Part shown: positions 53,173-61,650 of the stretch, piece after piece
Layout of the letters: the number at the start of each line of letters is the position of its first letter
Numbering within the stretch: position 1 is the stretch's first letter
Assembly: GCF_003584135.1 (NCBI RefSeq)
Contig: NZ_QXFI01000024.1
Coordinates: 1 to 64,000 of the forward strand
Reading direction: 5' to 3'
Source: Flagellimonas pelagia
GTDB taxonomy: Bacteria > Bacteroidota > Bacteroidia > Flavobacteriales > Flavobacteriaceae
DNA length: 64,000 bases
Notes under the pieces: model-generated
The model's database searches: none
The model's input: only the letters and a program-made list of their open reading frames with translations
Told to the model about the DNA's origin: nothing
Translations under genes and position numbers: made by a program

Positions 53173-56100
53173 ATGATTAACAAAATCATTTCATTTTCCA
53201 TTAATAACAAGTTTATTATTGGGCTCTTCATAGTGGCACTGGTAGGTACGGGCATTTGGTCTATGGCCACTATAAATCTGGGTTCTGTCCCCGATATTAC
53301 CAACAACCAAGTACAGGTTATTACAGTAGCCCCAAATTTAGGTACTGAGGATATTGAACAATTTGTTACCTATCCTGTAGAATTGGCAATGGCCAACCTT
53401 CCTGACGTTATCGAGCTGCGTTCGGTATCTCGTTTTGGGCTGTCCGTGGTTACCATTGTTTTTAAGGACGAAGCAGGCACCTATCTTCCCCGGCAATTGG
53501 TGCAAGAAAAATTGACCGAAGTCGCCGGGGAAATTCCCGAAGGTTTTGGTACGCCTTTTATGGCACCCATTACTACGGGTCTGGGCGAAATATTCCAATA
53601 CACCTTAAAGGTAAAAGAAGGATACGAAGATAAATACGATGCAATGGAACTTCGTACCATTCAGGATTGGATTGTTAAACGCCAAATGGCATTAGTGCCC
53701 GGTGTGGTCGAGGTCAATGCTTTTGGGGGCTATGTGAAGCAGTACGAAGTGGCCATAAACCCTGACAAACTAAAAAGTTTTGGCATTACCATGGGGCAGG
53801 TTTTTGAAGCCCTTAAGGTGAACAATGCCAATACAGGCGGTGCCTATATTGAAAAAAACCATCAGGCCAACTTTATCCGTGGCGAAGGTTTGGCCAGTAG
53901 CCTTGAAGATTTGGAAAATACGGTGGTTACTACCCAAAATGGAACACCTGTTCTGGTACGTGATATCGCTCAGAAAGTGGGCTATGGGAATCAGGTACGT
54001 TATGGGGCGTTTACCCAAGATGGCCACGAATCCGTGGGAGGTCAGATTTTGATGTTAAAGGGAGAAAGCCCAAGTAATGTGATCAATAATGTAGAAAAAC
54101 GAATTGACGAGATACAAAAATCGCTTCCCGAGGGCGTTTATATTGAACCGTTCTTAAGCCGTGCCGAACTTATAGCCAGGACCACAAGTACGGTAGAGAA
54201 GAACTTGATTGAAGGTTCATTGATTGTGATCTTTGTGCTTGTACTGCTCTTGGGGAGTTTACGTGGCGGATTGATTACCGCTTCGGTAATCCCGTTATCA
54301 TTACTCTTCGCATTTATCCTGATGAAACAGTTCGGCGTATGGGCAAATTTAATGTCCCTTGGTGCCATCGATTTTGGGATTATCGTGGATGGTGCGGTCA
54401 TTATCGTGGAAGGTATGGTATTGCATATCCATCAACGGATGAAAAAATCAAAAGCAGCGATAGGTCAGGCCGAAATGGACGAAATGGCATACGAATCGGG
54501 AAGTACGATGATGAACTCTGCCTTTTTCGGTCAGCTTATCATTCTTATCGTATTTACACCAATCCTTTTCCTTACCGGAGTTGAAGGAAAAATGTTCCGT
54601 CCCATGGCATTTACCTTTGGTTTTGCCGTACTTGGGGCGATTATCCTATGCCTTACCTACGTACCTATGGTTTCGGCCTTGTTCCTGAAACCTGCAAAAA
54701 ACCAGGACCATTGGTTTGCCAAATTTGAAAATAGTATCGATAGGTTCAGTGATAAAATCATGGCAGGGTTGAACAAAGCCTATAAGCCATTGCTGTCGTT
54801 TGCATTGCGTTTTAAGGCTGGTATTGTTTTAGGGGCAGTTGCTTTACTGGCAATCGCAGGATTTATATTCAGCACTATGGGTGGTGAATTTATCCCAAAG
54901 CTGGATGAAGGCGATATTGCCATGCAGGCCCTGATAAAACCGGGCAGTAGCCTTACCGAATCCATTGAAGCTTCAAAAAAACTTCAGAACTTGATAAATG
55001 AATTTCCCGAAGTGAAGACCATGATCTCGAGGATCGGGGTGGCCGAAATCCCTACCGACCCCATGCCCATGGACATTGCCGATAGTTACATCATCCTTGA
55101 AAAGGATAAGAGCAAATGGACCAGTGCGGAGAGCAAGGAAGAACTCATAGAAAAAATAAAGGAAAAGATTTCGGTTATCCCGGGGGTGAACTTCGTGTTT
55201 ACCCAACCCGTAGAGCTCCGTTTCAATGAACTGTTGACGGGTGTCCGGGAAGATGTTGCCATCAAGATCTATGGTGAGGACCTGGATGTTCTGGCCGAAA
55301 AGGCACAGGAAATGGCGGCAATCATACAAACCGTAGATGGCGCTGGTGATGTACGGGCGGAAGCGACCAGTGGCCTGCCACAGATGACCGTTGTCTATAA
55401 CCGGGCAAAGATGGCGCAATACGGGGTTACCATTGACAAGCTCAACGATTATGTGAGTGCCGCCTTCGCAGGGGAATCGGCAAGTGTCATATTCGAGGGC
55501 GAAAAGCGCTTTGACGTGGTCATCCGTCTGGCCGAGGACTATCGAAAGGATATCAACAACCTTAAAAATCTGTATATAGACCTGCCCAGTGGTAACCAAG
55601 TGCCCCTAAAGGAATTGGCGGACATCAGCTATAAACCCGGGCCCATGCAGATTTCCAGGGACAATACCTACCGGCGAATCTATGTGGGGGTAAACGTTCG
55701 GGGCAGGGATGTCAAGTCCATGGTCGAGGAGGTTCAGCAAAAGCTCGATGCCCAGTTGAAACTGCCCCCGGGGTATTATATAACCTATGGCGGTTCTTTT
55801 GAGAACCTTCAAAGGGCGACCGACCGATTAATGATCGTAGTGCCTATTGCACTGTTCCTAATTTTCATATTGCTCTACTTTGCTTTGAGCTCGTTCTCAC
55901 AGTCGGTAATGATTTATATGGCAGTACCCCTGGCAGCCATTGGTGGCGTGTTTGCCCTTTGGATACGGGGAATGCCATTCAGTATTTCCGCAGGAGTCGG
56001 ATTTATCGTGCTTTTTGGTGTTGCAGTATTGAACGGACTGGTACTGATAAACAAATTCAATGATTTAAAAGAAAGTGGTATGACAAATTTAAAAGACAGG

Positions 56101-57573
56101 ATCTACGAGGCAACCCACGAGCGCTTGCGCCCTATATTGCTTACGGCAACGGCGGCCATTATGGGCTTTATCCCAATGGCGATTTCTACTTCCGGTGGTG
56201 CAGAAGTGCAGCGACCATTGGCAACCGTTGTTATTGGTGGCTTGATTACGGCAACCTTTTTAACATTGGTGGTAGTCCCGGTACTTTATAGTTGGTTGGA
56301 ATCCCGTAAGGAGCGTAGAAATAATGGTGACGATACGGGTTATATCAAAAAAAGCCAAGCCATCATTCCAGTTTTATTGTTGGTTGGAGGATTTTTATCA
56401 TCTGGTAACCTATCGGCCCAAAACAATCCCATCGCTCAAACCTTGACTTTAGATGAAGCTATAGTAATGGCAAGGGAAAATTATCCCACCCTAAAGGAAG
56501 GACAAGCGTTCATAGACAGGGAACAGGCCTTGAAGGGCACCAGTTTTGACCTGGGCAGCACGTTTCTATATGCCGGCAGGGAAGACCAAGGCCTGAATCA
56601 GGGAAATCTGCGTACCTTCGGGGTACAACAGGGCAACATTGACCTGCTCTCCGGGTTTTCAAAATCCAGGTTCTATAAGGAACGCACCAAGCTGGGCGAG
56701 AAATTCTATGACCTTAGTGAGCAGCAGCTGGTACGGGATGTGATGCAGGCCTATTATGAGATTGCCTACAATAAGGCCCGCCTGAAGCTTGCCGAGCGGC
56801 TGGACAGCATTTATGCCGATTTTGAAAGCGCGGCCAAATTAAGGTACGATAGCGGTGAGACCGGAAAACTCGCCTATATTTCGGCTACCTCGGAGTACCA
56901 ACAAATACAGGTGTTAAAGCAACAGTCCTATGATGATATCGAGATTGCCAAAAGGGCATTGAAGCAATATCTGGGAATCGATGGTTCCATTGATACGATG
57001 GATGGGCCTTATGGGATCATAAACCCAATATCGGTTGTGGACACTTTGGATATAAGCAATAACCCGTTGCTGCAATTCGACCTTCAGAACGCTGCAGTGG
57101 GCAAAGCGAACGTAAAGGTCGAAAAATCCCAGTTCCTGCCAAAGTTCAGCCTGAGCTATGACAATCTCAAGTATAATGATGTTACGGGGTTCAATGCCTA
57201 TCAGGCGGGCATCAGCATCCCTTTGTGGTTCCTTCCGCAAAAAAATAGGGTAAGGGCGGCCAAGGCAGATGCCATGGTGGCCGAAAACCAGTATTTGACA
57301 CAAAAGGCGACCACCGAGAGCCTGGTCTCCCAACTGTACAAAGCCCAGGACAAAACGTTGAAGTCGTTGAGGTACTATGAAGAAGCGGCACTGCCACTGG
57401 CAGAGGAACAGTTGACCACTGCCGAACTGGCAAACAAGGAAGGTGAGATAGACTACATTAGCTATATCACCATCCTCAACAGTGCCATCAACATCAAAAT
57501 AAACCATTTGGATTTCATCAACCAATATAACCAACAGGCCATTGAGATACAATATCAATTGGGCAATCTATAA
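53173..57573 (+). CDS. CzcA-type heavy-metal RND pump fused to a TolC-like outer-membrane channel
   Basis: 1466 residues. Residues 1 to ~1040 are a complete HME-RND pump with 12 membrane helices; TM4 has DFGIIVDGAVIIVE (Asp400, Asp406, Glu413), the proton-relay pattern of CzcA-like Zn/Co/Cd pumps rather than of CusA. A hydrophobic stretch AIIPVLLLVGGFLSSGNLSA (from residue ~1063) followed by Q-N-N looks like a built-in signal sequence. From ~1085 to the end is a TolC-family outer-membrane factor (LTLDEAIVMARENYPTL, coiled-coil helices). So pump and channel are encoded as one chain, perhaps cut at the internal signal. The adaptor gene follows after 18 bases. Confidence 0.93.
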   Translation: MINKIISFSINNKFIIGLFIVALVGTGIWSMATINLGSVPDITNNQVQVITVAPNLGTEDIEQFVTYPVELAMANLPDVIELRSVSRFGLSVVTIVFKDEAGTYLPRQLVQEKLTEVAGEIPEGFGTPFMAPITTGLGEIFQYTLKVKEGYEDKYDAMELRTIQDWIVKRQMALVPGVVEVNAFGGYVKQYEVAINPDKLKSFGITMGQVFEALKVNNANTGGAYIEKNHQANFIRGEGLASSLEDLENTVVTTQNGTPVLVRDIAQKVGYGNQVRYGAFTQDGHESVGGQILMLKGESPSNVINNVEKRIDEIQKSLPEGVYIEPFLSRAELIARTTSTVEKNLIEGSLIVIFVLVLLLGSLRGGLITASVIPLSLLFAFILMKQFGVWANLMSLGAIDFGIIVDGAVIIVEGMVLHIHQRMKKSKAAIGQAEMDEMAYESGSTMMNSAFFGQLIILIVFTPILFLTGVEGKMFRPMAFTFGFAVLGAIILCLTYVPMVSALFLKPAKNQDHWFAKFENSIDRFSDKIMAGLNKAYKPLLSFALRFKAGIVLGAVALLAIAGFIFSTMGGEFIPKLDEGDIAMQALIKPGSSLTESIEASKKLQNLINEFPEVKTMISRIGVAEIPTDPMPMDIADSYIILEKDKSKWTSAESKEELIEKIKEKISVIPGVNFVFTQPVELRFNELLTGVREDVAIKIYGEDLDVLAEKAQEMAAIIQTVDGAGDVRAEATSGLPQMTVVYNRAKMAQYGVTIDKLNDYVSAAFAGESASVIFEGEKRFDVVIRLAEDYRKDINNLKNLYIDLPSGNQVPLKELADISYKPGPMQISRDNTYRRIYVGVNVRGRDVKSMVEEVQQKLDAQLKLPPGYYITYGGSFENLQRATDRLMIVVPIALFLIFILLYFALSSFSQSVMIYMAVPLAAIGGVFALWIRGMPFSISAGVGFIVLFGVAVLNGLVLINKFNDLKESGMTNLKDRIYEATHERLRPILLTATAAIMGFIPMAISTSGGAEVQRPLATVVIGGLITATFLTLVVVPVLYSWLESRKERRNNGDDTGYIKKSQAIIPVLLLVGGFLSSGNLSAQNNPIAQTLTLDEAIVMARENYPTLKEGQAFIDREQALKGTSFDLGSTFLYAGREDQGLNQGNLRTFGVQQGNIDLLSGFSKSRFYKERTKLGEKFYDLSEQQLVRDVMQAYYEIAYNKARLKLAERLDSIYADFESAAKLRYDSGETGKLAYISATSEYQQIQVLKQQSYDDIEIAKRALKQYLGIDGSIDTMDGPYGIINPISVVDTLDISNNPLLQFDLQNAAVGKANVKVEKSQFLPKFSLSYDNLKYNDVTGFNAYQAGISIPLWFLPQKNRVRAAKADAMVAENQYLTQKATTESLVSQLYKAQDKTLKSLRYYEEAALPLAEEQLTTAELANKEGEIDYISYITILNSAINIKINHLDFINQYNQQAIEIQYQLGNL

Positions 57574-57591
57574 TCTTAAAAAGAAAGAAAA

Positions 57592-58854
57592 ATGAAGAAT
57601 ATACTATTAGTTAGTACCGTATTATTGACACTTATGTTTCTGAGCTGTAACGATGCCCCAAAATCCGAGCTTGGGCATAACGAAACGGAAGGCGTATCAA
57701 AAACCGAAGCACCTGGAGAAGATGCGCACGGAGAAGAGGGTCACGACGAAGAAGAAGGTGGCCACGAAGGGGAAGAAGGGGAAGAAGGTGTTGTTGAACT
57801 TACAAAACAACAGGCCGAAACCATCGGTCTGGAAACGAAACCTCTGGAGGAACGTAATTTAGGGAACAACATTAAGGTAACAGGAACACTCGAACTCTTC
57901 CCACAGGACAGGGCAAACATTAGTCCCTTTATTGGTGGAAATGTTAGCTCGATCAAGGTAGTACCGGGCAACATTGTGCGCAAGGGACAGGTGTTGGCCT
58001 ATATAGAACACCCGGATATCATCGCCATGCAACAGGAATACCAGGAAAAGAATGACGAACTGGTATTTTTAAAGCAGGATTTTGAGCGCAAAAAGACCCT
58101 CTATGACAAAGGGGTTTCCTCTGGCAAGGAATTCCAAATGGCGCAATCCAAATTTCGTTCCACCACTTCCAGTGTAAACGGCCTAAAGTCCAAACTACGC
58201 TTGTTGGGACTGGACCCTTCCAAAGTGGCCGAAGGGGAGATCTATTCTGCCATCCCCATTATTACGCCCATTAGTGGCTATGTGGGCGAAGTAATGGTAA
58301 GCCTGGGCGATTATGTGGCCCCACAATCCAAAATGTTCTCGATAAGCGATAATTCGAAAATCTATGTCAATTTCAAAGTATATGAAAAGGACATCAAGCA
58401 GGTCAAGGAGGGACAACAGATTTATTTTTCAACAGCCTCAAAACCTAATGAATTGTTAAAGGCCACCGTGCGTTCCATAGGGCAGACGTTTGAGAGCGAT
58501 CCGAAGGCCATAGAGGTATTGGCAGATATCGAGAATAAAGACAAGGACCTTTTGCCCGGAATGTATGTGGAGGGAAGAATTGTACAAGGAGAAAAATCAG
58601 GCTTTGCTGTTCCCGAGGAAGCTATTGTCCAGGAAGGTGAACAGTCTTATATCTTCATCATGGATGAGGATGAAGAACCTGTTGAAAATAAAATGAAATA
58701 TAAACGCATCCCCGTGAGCACGGGGGTCAACGATCTGGGGTTTGTTGAAGTTAACCTGCCTGCAGGAACACCCGAAAATATCAAAATAGTAACAAATGGG
58801 GCCTATACTCTTTCTTCAGAAATGGTGAAAGGCGAATTGGAGCACGGACATTAA
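57592..58854 (+). CDS. RND efflux periplasmic adaptor lipoprotein (CzcB-like)
   Basis: 420 residues with lipobox MFLSC (Cys19). A His/Glu/Gly-rich arm (~45-65; HDEEEGGHEGEEGEEG) may collect metal. Next come the membrane-fusion protein parts: barrel-sandwich half (IKVVPGNIVRKGQVLAYIEHPD), long helical hairpin (~135-200), second half (TPISGYVGEVMVSLGDYV) and beta-barrel (LLPGMYVEGRIVQGE). It bridges the RND-TolC fusion encoded just before. Unlike the adaptor at 1-1350 it has no DUF3347 tail and is acidic/His-rich instead of Met-rich, supporting a divalent metal. Confidence 0.93.
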   Translation: MKNILLVSTVLLTLMFLSCNDAPKSELGHNETEGVSKTEAPGEDAHGEEGHDEEEGGHEGEEGEEGVVELTKQQAETIGLETKPLEERNLGNNIKVTGTLELFPQDRANISPFIGGNVSSIKVVPGNIVRKGQVLAYIEHPDIIAMQQEYQEKNDELVFLKQDFERKKTLYDKGVSSGKEFQMAQSKFRSTTSSVNGLKSKLRLLGLDPSKVAEGEIYSAIPIITPISGYVGEVMVSLGDYVAPQSKMFSISDNSKIYVNFKVYEKDIKQVKEGQQIYFSTASKPNELLKATVRSIGQTFESDPKAIEVLADIENKDKDLLPGMYVEGRIVQGEKSGFAVPEEAIVQEGEQSYIFIMDEDEEPVENKMKYKRIPVSTGVNDLGFVEVNLPAGTPENIKIVTNGAYTLSSEMVKGELEHGH

Positions 58855-58969
58855 TTCTCTAAAAATCAAGGATTTTGATTCCGAGTTTGTTTATCGACTT
58901 AATTTAGTTAGTTAAAAATTAAAGAACAGGCTCGGTTCAAAATCGATTAAAAATTTAAACATTTTAAAA

Positions 58970-59308
58970 ATGAAAGAAATAAAAGCATTTGTTAAACCGA
59001 ACAGGATACAAAGGGTCATCGAAGCCCTTAGCGATAAAGGTTTTAAAAGTATGACGCTTTCACAGGCGGAGGGTACTGGAGCATTCAAAGCAAAAGGCGC
59101 GAAGCCCTCATTGGATTTTCACGTAACCGATAGTCCGGTGGTAAAAGTGGAGCTGGTATGTCAAAATGAAGAAGCACAATCGGCAATCGATATTATTACG
59201 GAAAACGGTAAAACGCCCGACCCAGGGGACGGTATCATCTATTTATCGGATATTGAGGATGCCTTCCAGATCAAAACGGGGGAATCCTTAAAACGGTACG
59301 ACCTCTGA
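58970..59308 (+). CDS. PII-like signalling protein linked to metal efflux
   Basis: 112 residues, the PII length: MKEIKAFVKPNRIQRVIEAL opening and the DGIIYLSDIEDAFQIKTGE end are PII-like. The T-loop (about 37-55, EGTGAFKAKGAKPSLDF) lacks the usual uridylylation Tyr context and the PROSITE-type core, matching the PII-NG group that is found beside heavy-metal RND genes. It may sense nucleotides or metal and adjust the transporters rather than nitrogen metabolism. It stands 115 bases after the adaptor gene. Confidence 0.85.
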   Translation: MKEIKAFVKPNRIQRVIEALSDKGFKSMTLSQAEGTGAFKAKGAKPSLDFHVTDSPVVKVELVCQNEEAQSAIDIITENGKTPDPGDGIIYLSDIEDAFQIKTGESLKRYDL

Positions 59309-59318
59309 CCCATCGCAC

Positions 59319-59741
59319 ATGGAAAAAATCGTCAAAAAATTGGAGAGCAAGGGAATACGACCCACCCCGATGCGTCTGTTGACCTATAAAAAGTTACTGG
59401 AAAACGAGGTGGCCATCAGTTTGGGCGAATTGGAGAGTTTCTTCGAGAAGTCGGAAAGGAGTACCCTTTTCCGGACGATGAAAACATTTGAGGAAAAAGG
59501 CATCGTACATCAAATAGAGGACGGTACGGGCATTATGAAATATGCGCTCTGTGAGGAAGACTGTGAATGTGAGGTGGGCAACGACCTGCACCTGCATTTT
59601 CATTGCACCCGGTGCAACGAGACCGTTTGTTTGACCGACCGTAAAATCCCGCAGGTAAACCTGCCCCAAGGATATATGGCAGAGGATATCAATCTGGTCG
59701 TAACGGGAGTATGCAATAAATGCAATGGCAATTTGGAGTAA
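59319..59741 (+). CDS. Fur-family metalloregulator (Zur-like)
   Basis: 140 residues. Winged helix in residues ~10-65 (GIRPTPMRLLTYKKLLE, SERSTLFRTMKTFEEKGIV). The dimer domain has the His cluster HLHFH (91, 93, 95) and two structural CxxC pairs (Cys96-Cys99 and Cys132-Cys135). It begins 10 bases after the PII-like gene. In this island it is the obvious candidate to sense zinc or a similar ion and control efflux, though Fur proteins usually repress uptake; the target is not known. Confidence 0.93.
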   Translation: MEKIVKKLESKGIRPTPMRLLTYKKLLENEVAISLGELESFFEKSERSTLFRTMKTFEEKGIVHQIEDGTGIMKYALCEEDCECEVGNDLHLHFHCTRCNETVCLTDRKIPQVNLPQGYMAEDINLVVTGVCNKCNGNLE

Positions 59742-59775
59742 CCTTTAAGGACAATAATATCAAAAGAATACGACG

Positions 59776-60147
59776 ATGATAGCAATCTATAAAAAAGACC
59801 AAATCTTATATACCATCGCAGATCAAGAGCTGGATGCCGATGATGGGGCGACCTTAGTCAAGGCCCTGAATGAACATTTGAAAAGCAATGAACTGCCCGC
59901 TTGGTATATGGAAATGGAGCCTCGCAAAAAAGGAGTGAAGAAAAGCAGCGGTGAGAGGTTGGATATTTCCTTTCCCGAAGAAGCACGGCTTAAGAAAATA
60001 GCCTTGGTGGGCGAAAAAACATGGCAAGAACGGTTTACCGAATCGCTATTGCCGTTTAGTGAAGCCCACATAAAATATTTCGGACCTGAAGATGGAAACA
60101 TGGCCAACAACTGGCTCGAACAAACAAGCAATAGCAATAGTAACTGA
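59776..60147 (+). CDS. SpoIIAA-like (STAS/SEC14-type) protein, copy 1
   Basis: 123 residues, soluble. The C-terminal half LKKIALVGEKTWQERFTESL...AHIKYFGPED aligns well with the second SpoIIAA-like protein at 61288 (GKMAFVGNKKWQEWAAKAT...SEVKFFDSKN), so the two are paralogues. The N-terminal half here is more diverged. The family has a STAS-like fold and no proven activity; it recurs with metal-efflux and universal-stress genes. Role unknown. Confidence 0.6.
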   Translation: MIAIYKKDQILYTIADQELDADDGATLVKALNEHLKSNELPAWYMEMEPRKKGVKKSSGERLDISFPEEARLKKIALVGEKTWQERFTESLLPFSEAHIKYFGPEDGNMANNWLEQTSNSNSN

Positions 60148-60174
60148 AACATGAATCTTTAAATCTAGAAAATT

Positions 60175-60393
60175 ATGATGGACGATTGGTATTTTGGGGG
60201 AATGCACTGGATATGGTGGGGGTTATGGATAATCCTCATCTTCTGGATATTCCTGATTCCCTACCCCACACCGGGACAGAAAAACAGAAAGGACAGGGCA
60301 ATGGAAGCCCTGAGGGAGCGGTACGCCCGCGGCGAAATCGACGAAGAGGAGTTTGAGAAACGCAAGACGTTCCTGTTAAAGGACAAAAAATAA
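60175..60393 (+). CDS. Small membrane protein with SHOCT domain
   Basis: 72 residues; an adjacent second ATG is also possible. Residues 8-30 form one Trp-rich membrane helix (GMHWIWWGLWIILIFWIF). The C-terminus carries the SHOCT motif LRERYARGEIDEEEFEKRKTFL. SHOCT domains are short helical hairpins often found at the end of small membrane proteins in copper and metal islands; function unknown. Confidence 0.85.
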   Translation: MMDDWYFGGMHWIWWGLWIILIFWIFLIPYPTPGQKNRKDRAMEALRERYARGEIDEEEFEKRKTFLLKDKK

Positions 60394-60435
60394 CAGTGTT
60401 TTGCTTTTGACCGAACGACCATAACACCGTTATCT

Positions 60436-61206
60436 ATGCAAAGAAGAAAAATAGGGATATGGCTTTTGGCAGGCTTTGCCTTTGGGGTCTTTATACTGCA
60501 ACCCTTGGGCCTATCCCTTTTTCTCTTTGACCGGTCGGGCGATTCCGGTCACTGGCCAAGCTATCTTGGCGAGGCTTTTGAAACCGTATGGGGTTTTACC
60601 GATGTTGACCAAGTCCTTAAAAACCTGTTGTTCGGAATATTGGGAAGCAGCCTTGCCTTGATGGTCTTTTTCAGAAAAAAGATTTTTCAACTGAACAGGA
60701 AACGGATGGATGGGCAAACCCTGCTGGAACTCATTAAAAAAGGCGAGAATGATTTGGTGGAGTTCAAATCAAGTCTGCGATGGGATTTACGTCAATCCAA
60801 AGTGAATAAACAGTTGGAATTTGTAATTATCAAGACCATAGCGGGTTTTATGAACACCAACGGTGGTAATTTGCTTATAGGAGTAGACGATAACGGCAAC
60901 ATCCTCGGTCTAAACCAGGATTTTGACACCTTGAAAAAACCGGGTACAGATGGTTTTGAGCAATACCTGATGCAGTTGATATCTTTAAAATTGGGAACCC
61001 ATTTATGTACGGCTGTAAATGTATCTTTTTACAGATATGGAGAAAATGACGTGTGCTACATAGAAATAGACCCGGCCAAAACACCAGTCTATCTAAGTCA
61101 AGACGGGAGGTCACGGTTTTATATTAGAACGGGCAACGGAACGCGCGAACTCGATTTGCCCGAAGCCATCTTGCACTTAGGAAAAGAGAAGGCGCTTTAT
61201 AATTAA
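60436..61206 (+). CDS. Membrane-anchored AlbA_2 (Schlafen-type) domain protein
   Basis: 256 residues. Two hydrophobic helices at the N-terminus (~7-27 and ~62-80) anchor the protein. The rest is an AlbA_2/ATP-binding-type domain: DLVEFKSSLRWD, IVKTIAGFMNTNGGNLLIGVDDNG-like core (here IIKTIAGFMNTNGGNLLIG) and YIEIDPAKTPVYL. AlbA_2 domains bind nucleic acid or nucleotide and are often fused to regulators. A membrane-bound form in a metal island is unusual; it might be a sensor. Family call good. Confidence 0.82.
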   Translation: MQRRKIGIWLLAGFAFGVFILQPLGLSLFLFDRSGDSGHWPSYLGEAFETVWGFTDVDQVLKNLLFGILGSSLALMVFFRKKIFQLNRKRMDGQTLLELIKKGENDLVEFKSSLRWDLRQSKVNKQLEFVIIKTIAGFMNTNGGNLLIGVDDNGNILGLNQDFDTLKKPGTDGFEQYLMQLISLKLGTHLCTAVNVSFYRYGENDVCYIEIDPAKTPVYLSQDGRSRFYIRTGNGTRELDLPEAILHLGKEKALYN

Positions 61207-61287
61207 GAAAAGTAAGTGTAGGCCAATGGATATTTGCACATACAACGCACTAATATTTTAAATAGATTAATATAAAGATATACAAAT

Positions 61288-61650
61288 ATGTTACAGATAA
61301 TAAACTTAGAACAAGAACATCTTATTGCCGCTAAAATCAGCGGGAAACTTACGGAAAAGGATATGGAAAAGATGCATCCGCTTATCCACAACATCATAGA
61401 AAAAGGGCATAAAGTGGATTTCTATTTTGAAATGGAAGATTTAAAAGGCTATACCCTTAAAGGCTTTTGGGAAGACCTAAAGATTGATTCGGCTCATTTG
61501 GGAGATTATGGCAAGATGGCCTTTGTGGGCAATAAAAAATGGCAGGAATGGGCCGCGAAGGCAACTGATTTTTTCATAAAGTCTGAAGTTAAATTTTTTG
61601 ATAGTAAAAATAAAGAGCAGGCAATGACCTGGGTCTCAACAAAAGGATGA
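61288..61650 (+). CDS. SpoIIAA-like (STAS/SEC14-type) protein, copy 2
   Basis: 120 residues: begins with strand-helix pattern MLQIINLEQEHLIAAKISGK, then VDFYFEMEDLKGYT and GKMAFVGNKKWQEW, the common core of SpoIIAA-like proteins. Paralogue of the protein at 59776. Its stop overlaps the ATG of the next P-type ATPase by four bases, so they are co-translated, suggesting that it serves that transporter. Confidence 0.82.
   Translation: MLQIINLEQEHLIAAKISGKLTEKDMEKMHPLIHNIIEKGHKVDFYFEMEDLKGYTLKGFWEDLKIDSAHLGDYGKMAFVGNKKWQEWAAKATDFFIKSEVKFFDSKNKEQAMTWVSTKG

Noticed and set aside
54973..55599. 208-codon - strand frame in the RND gene
   Set aside because: Antisense to conserved RND periplasmic-loop codons; no domain.
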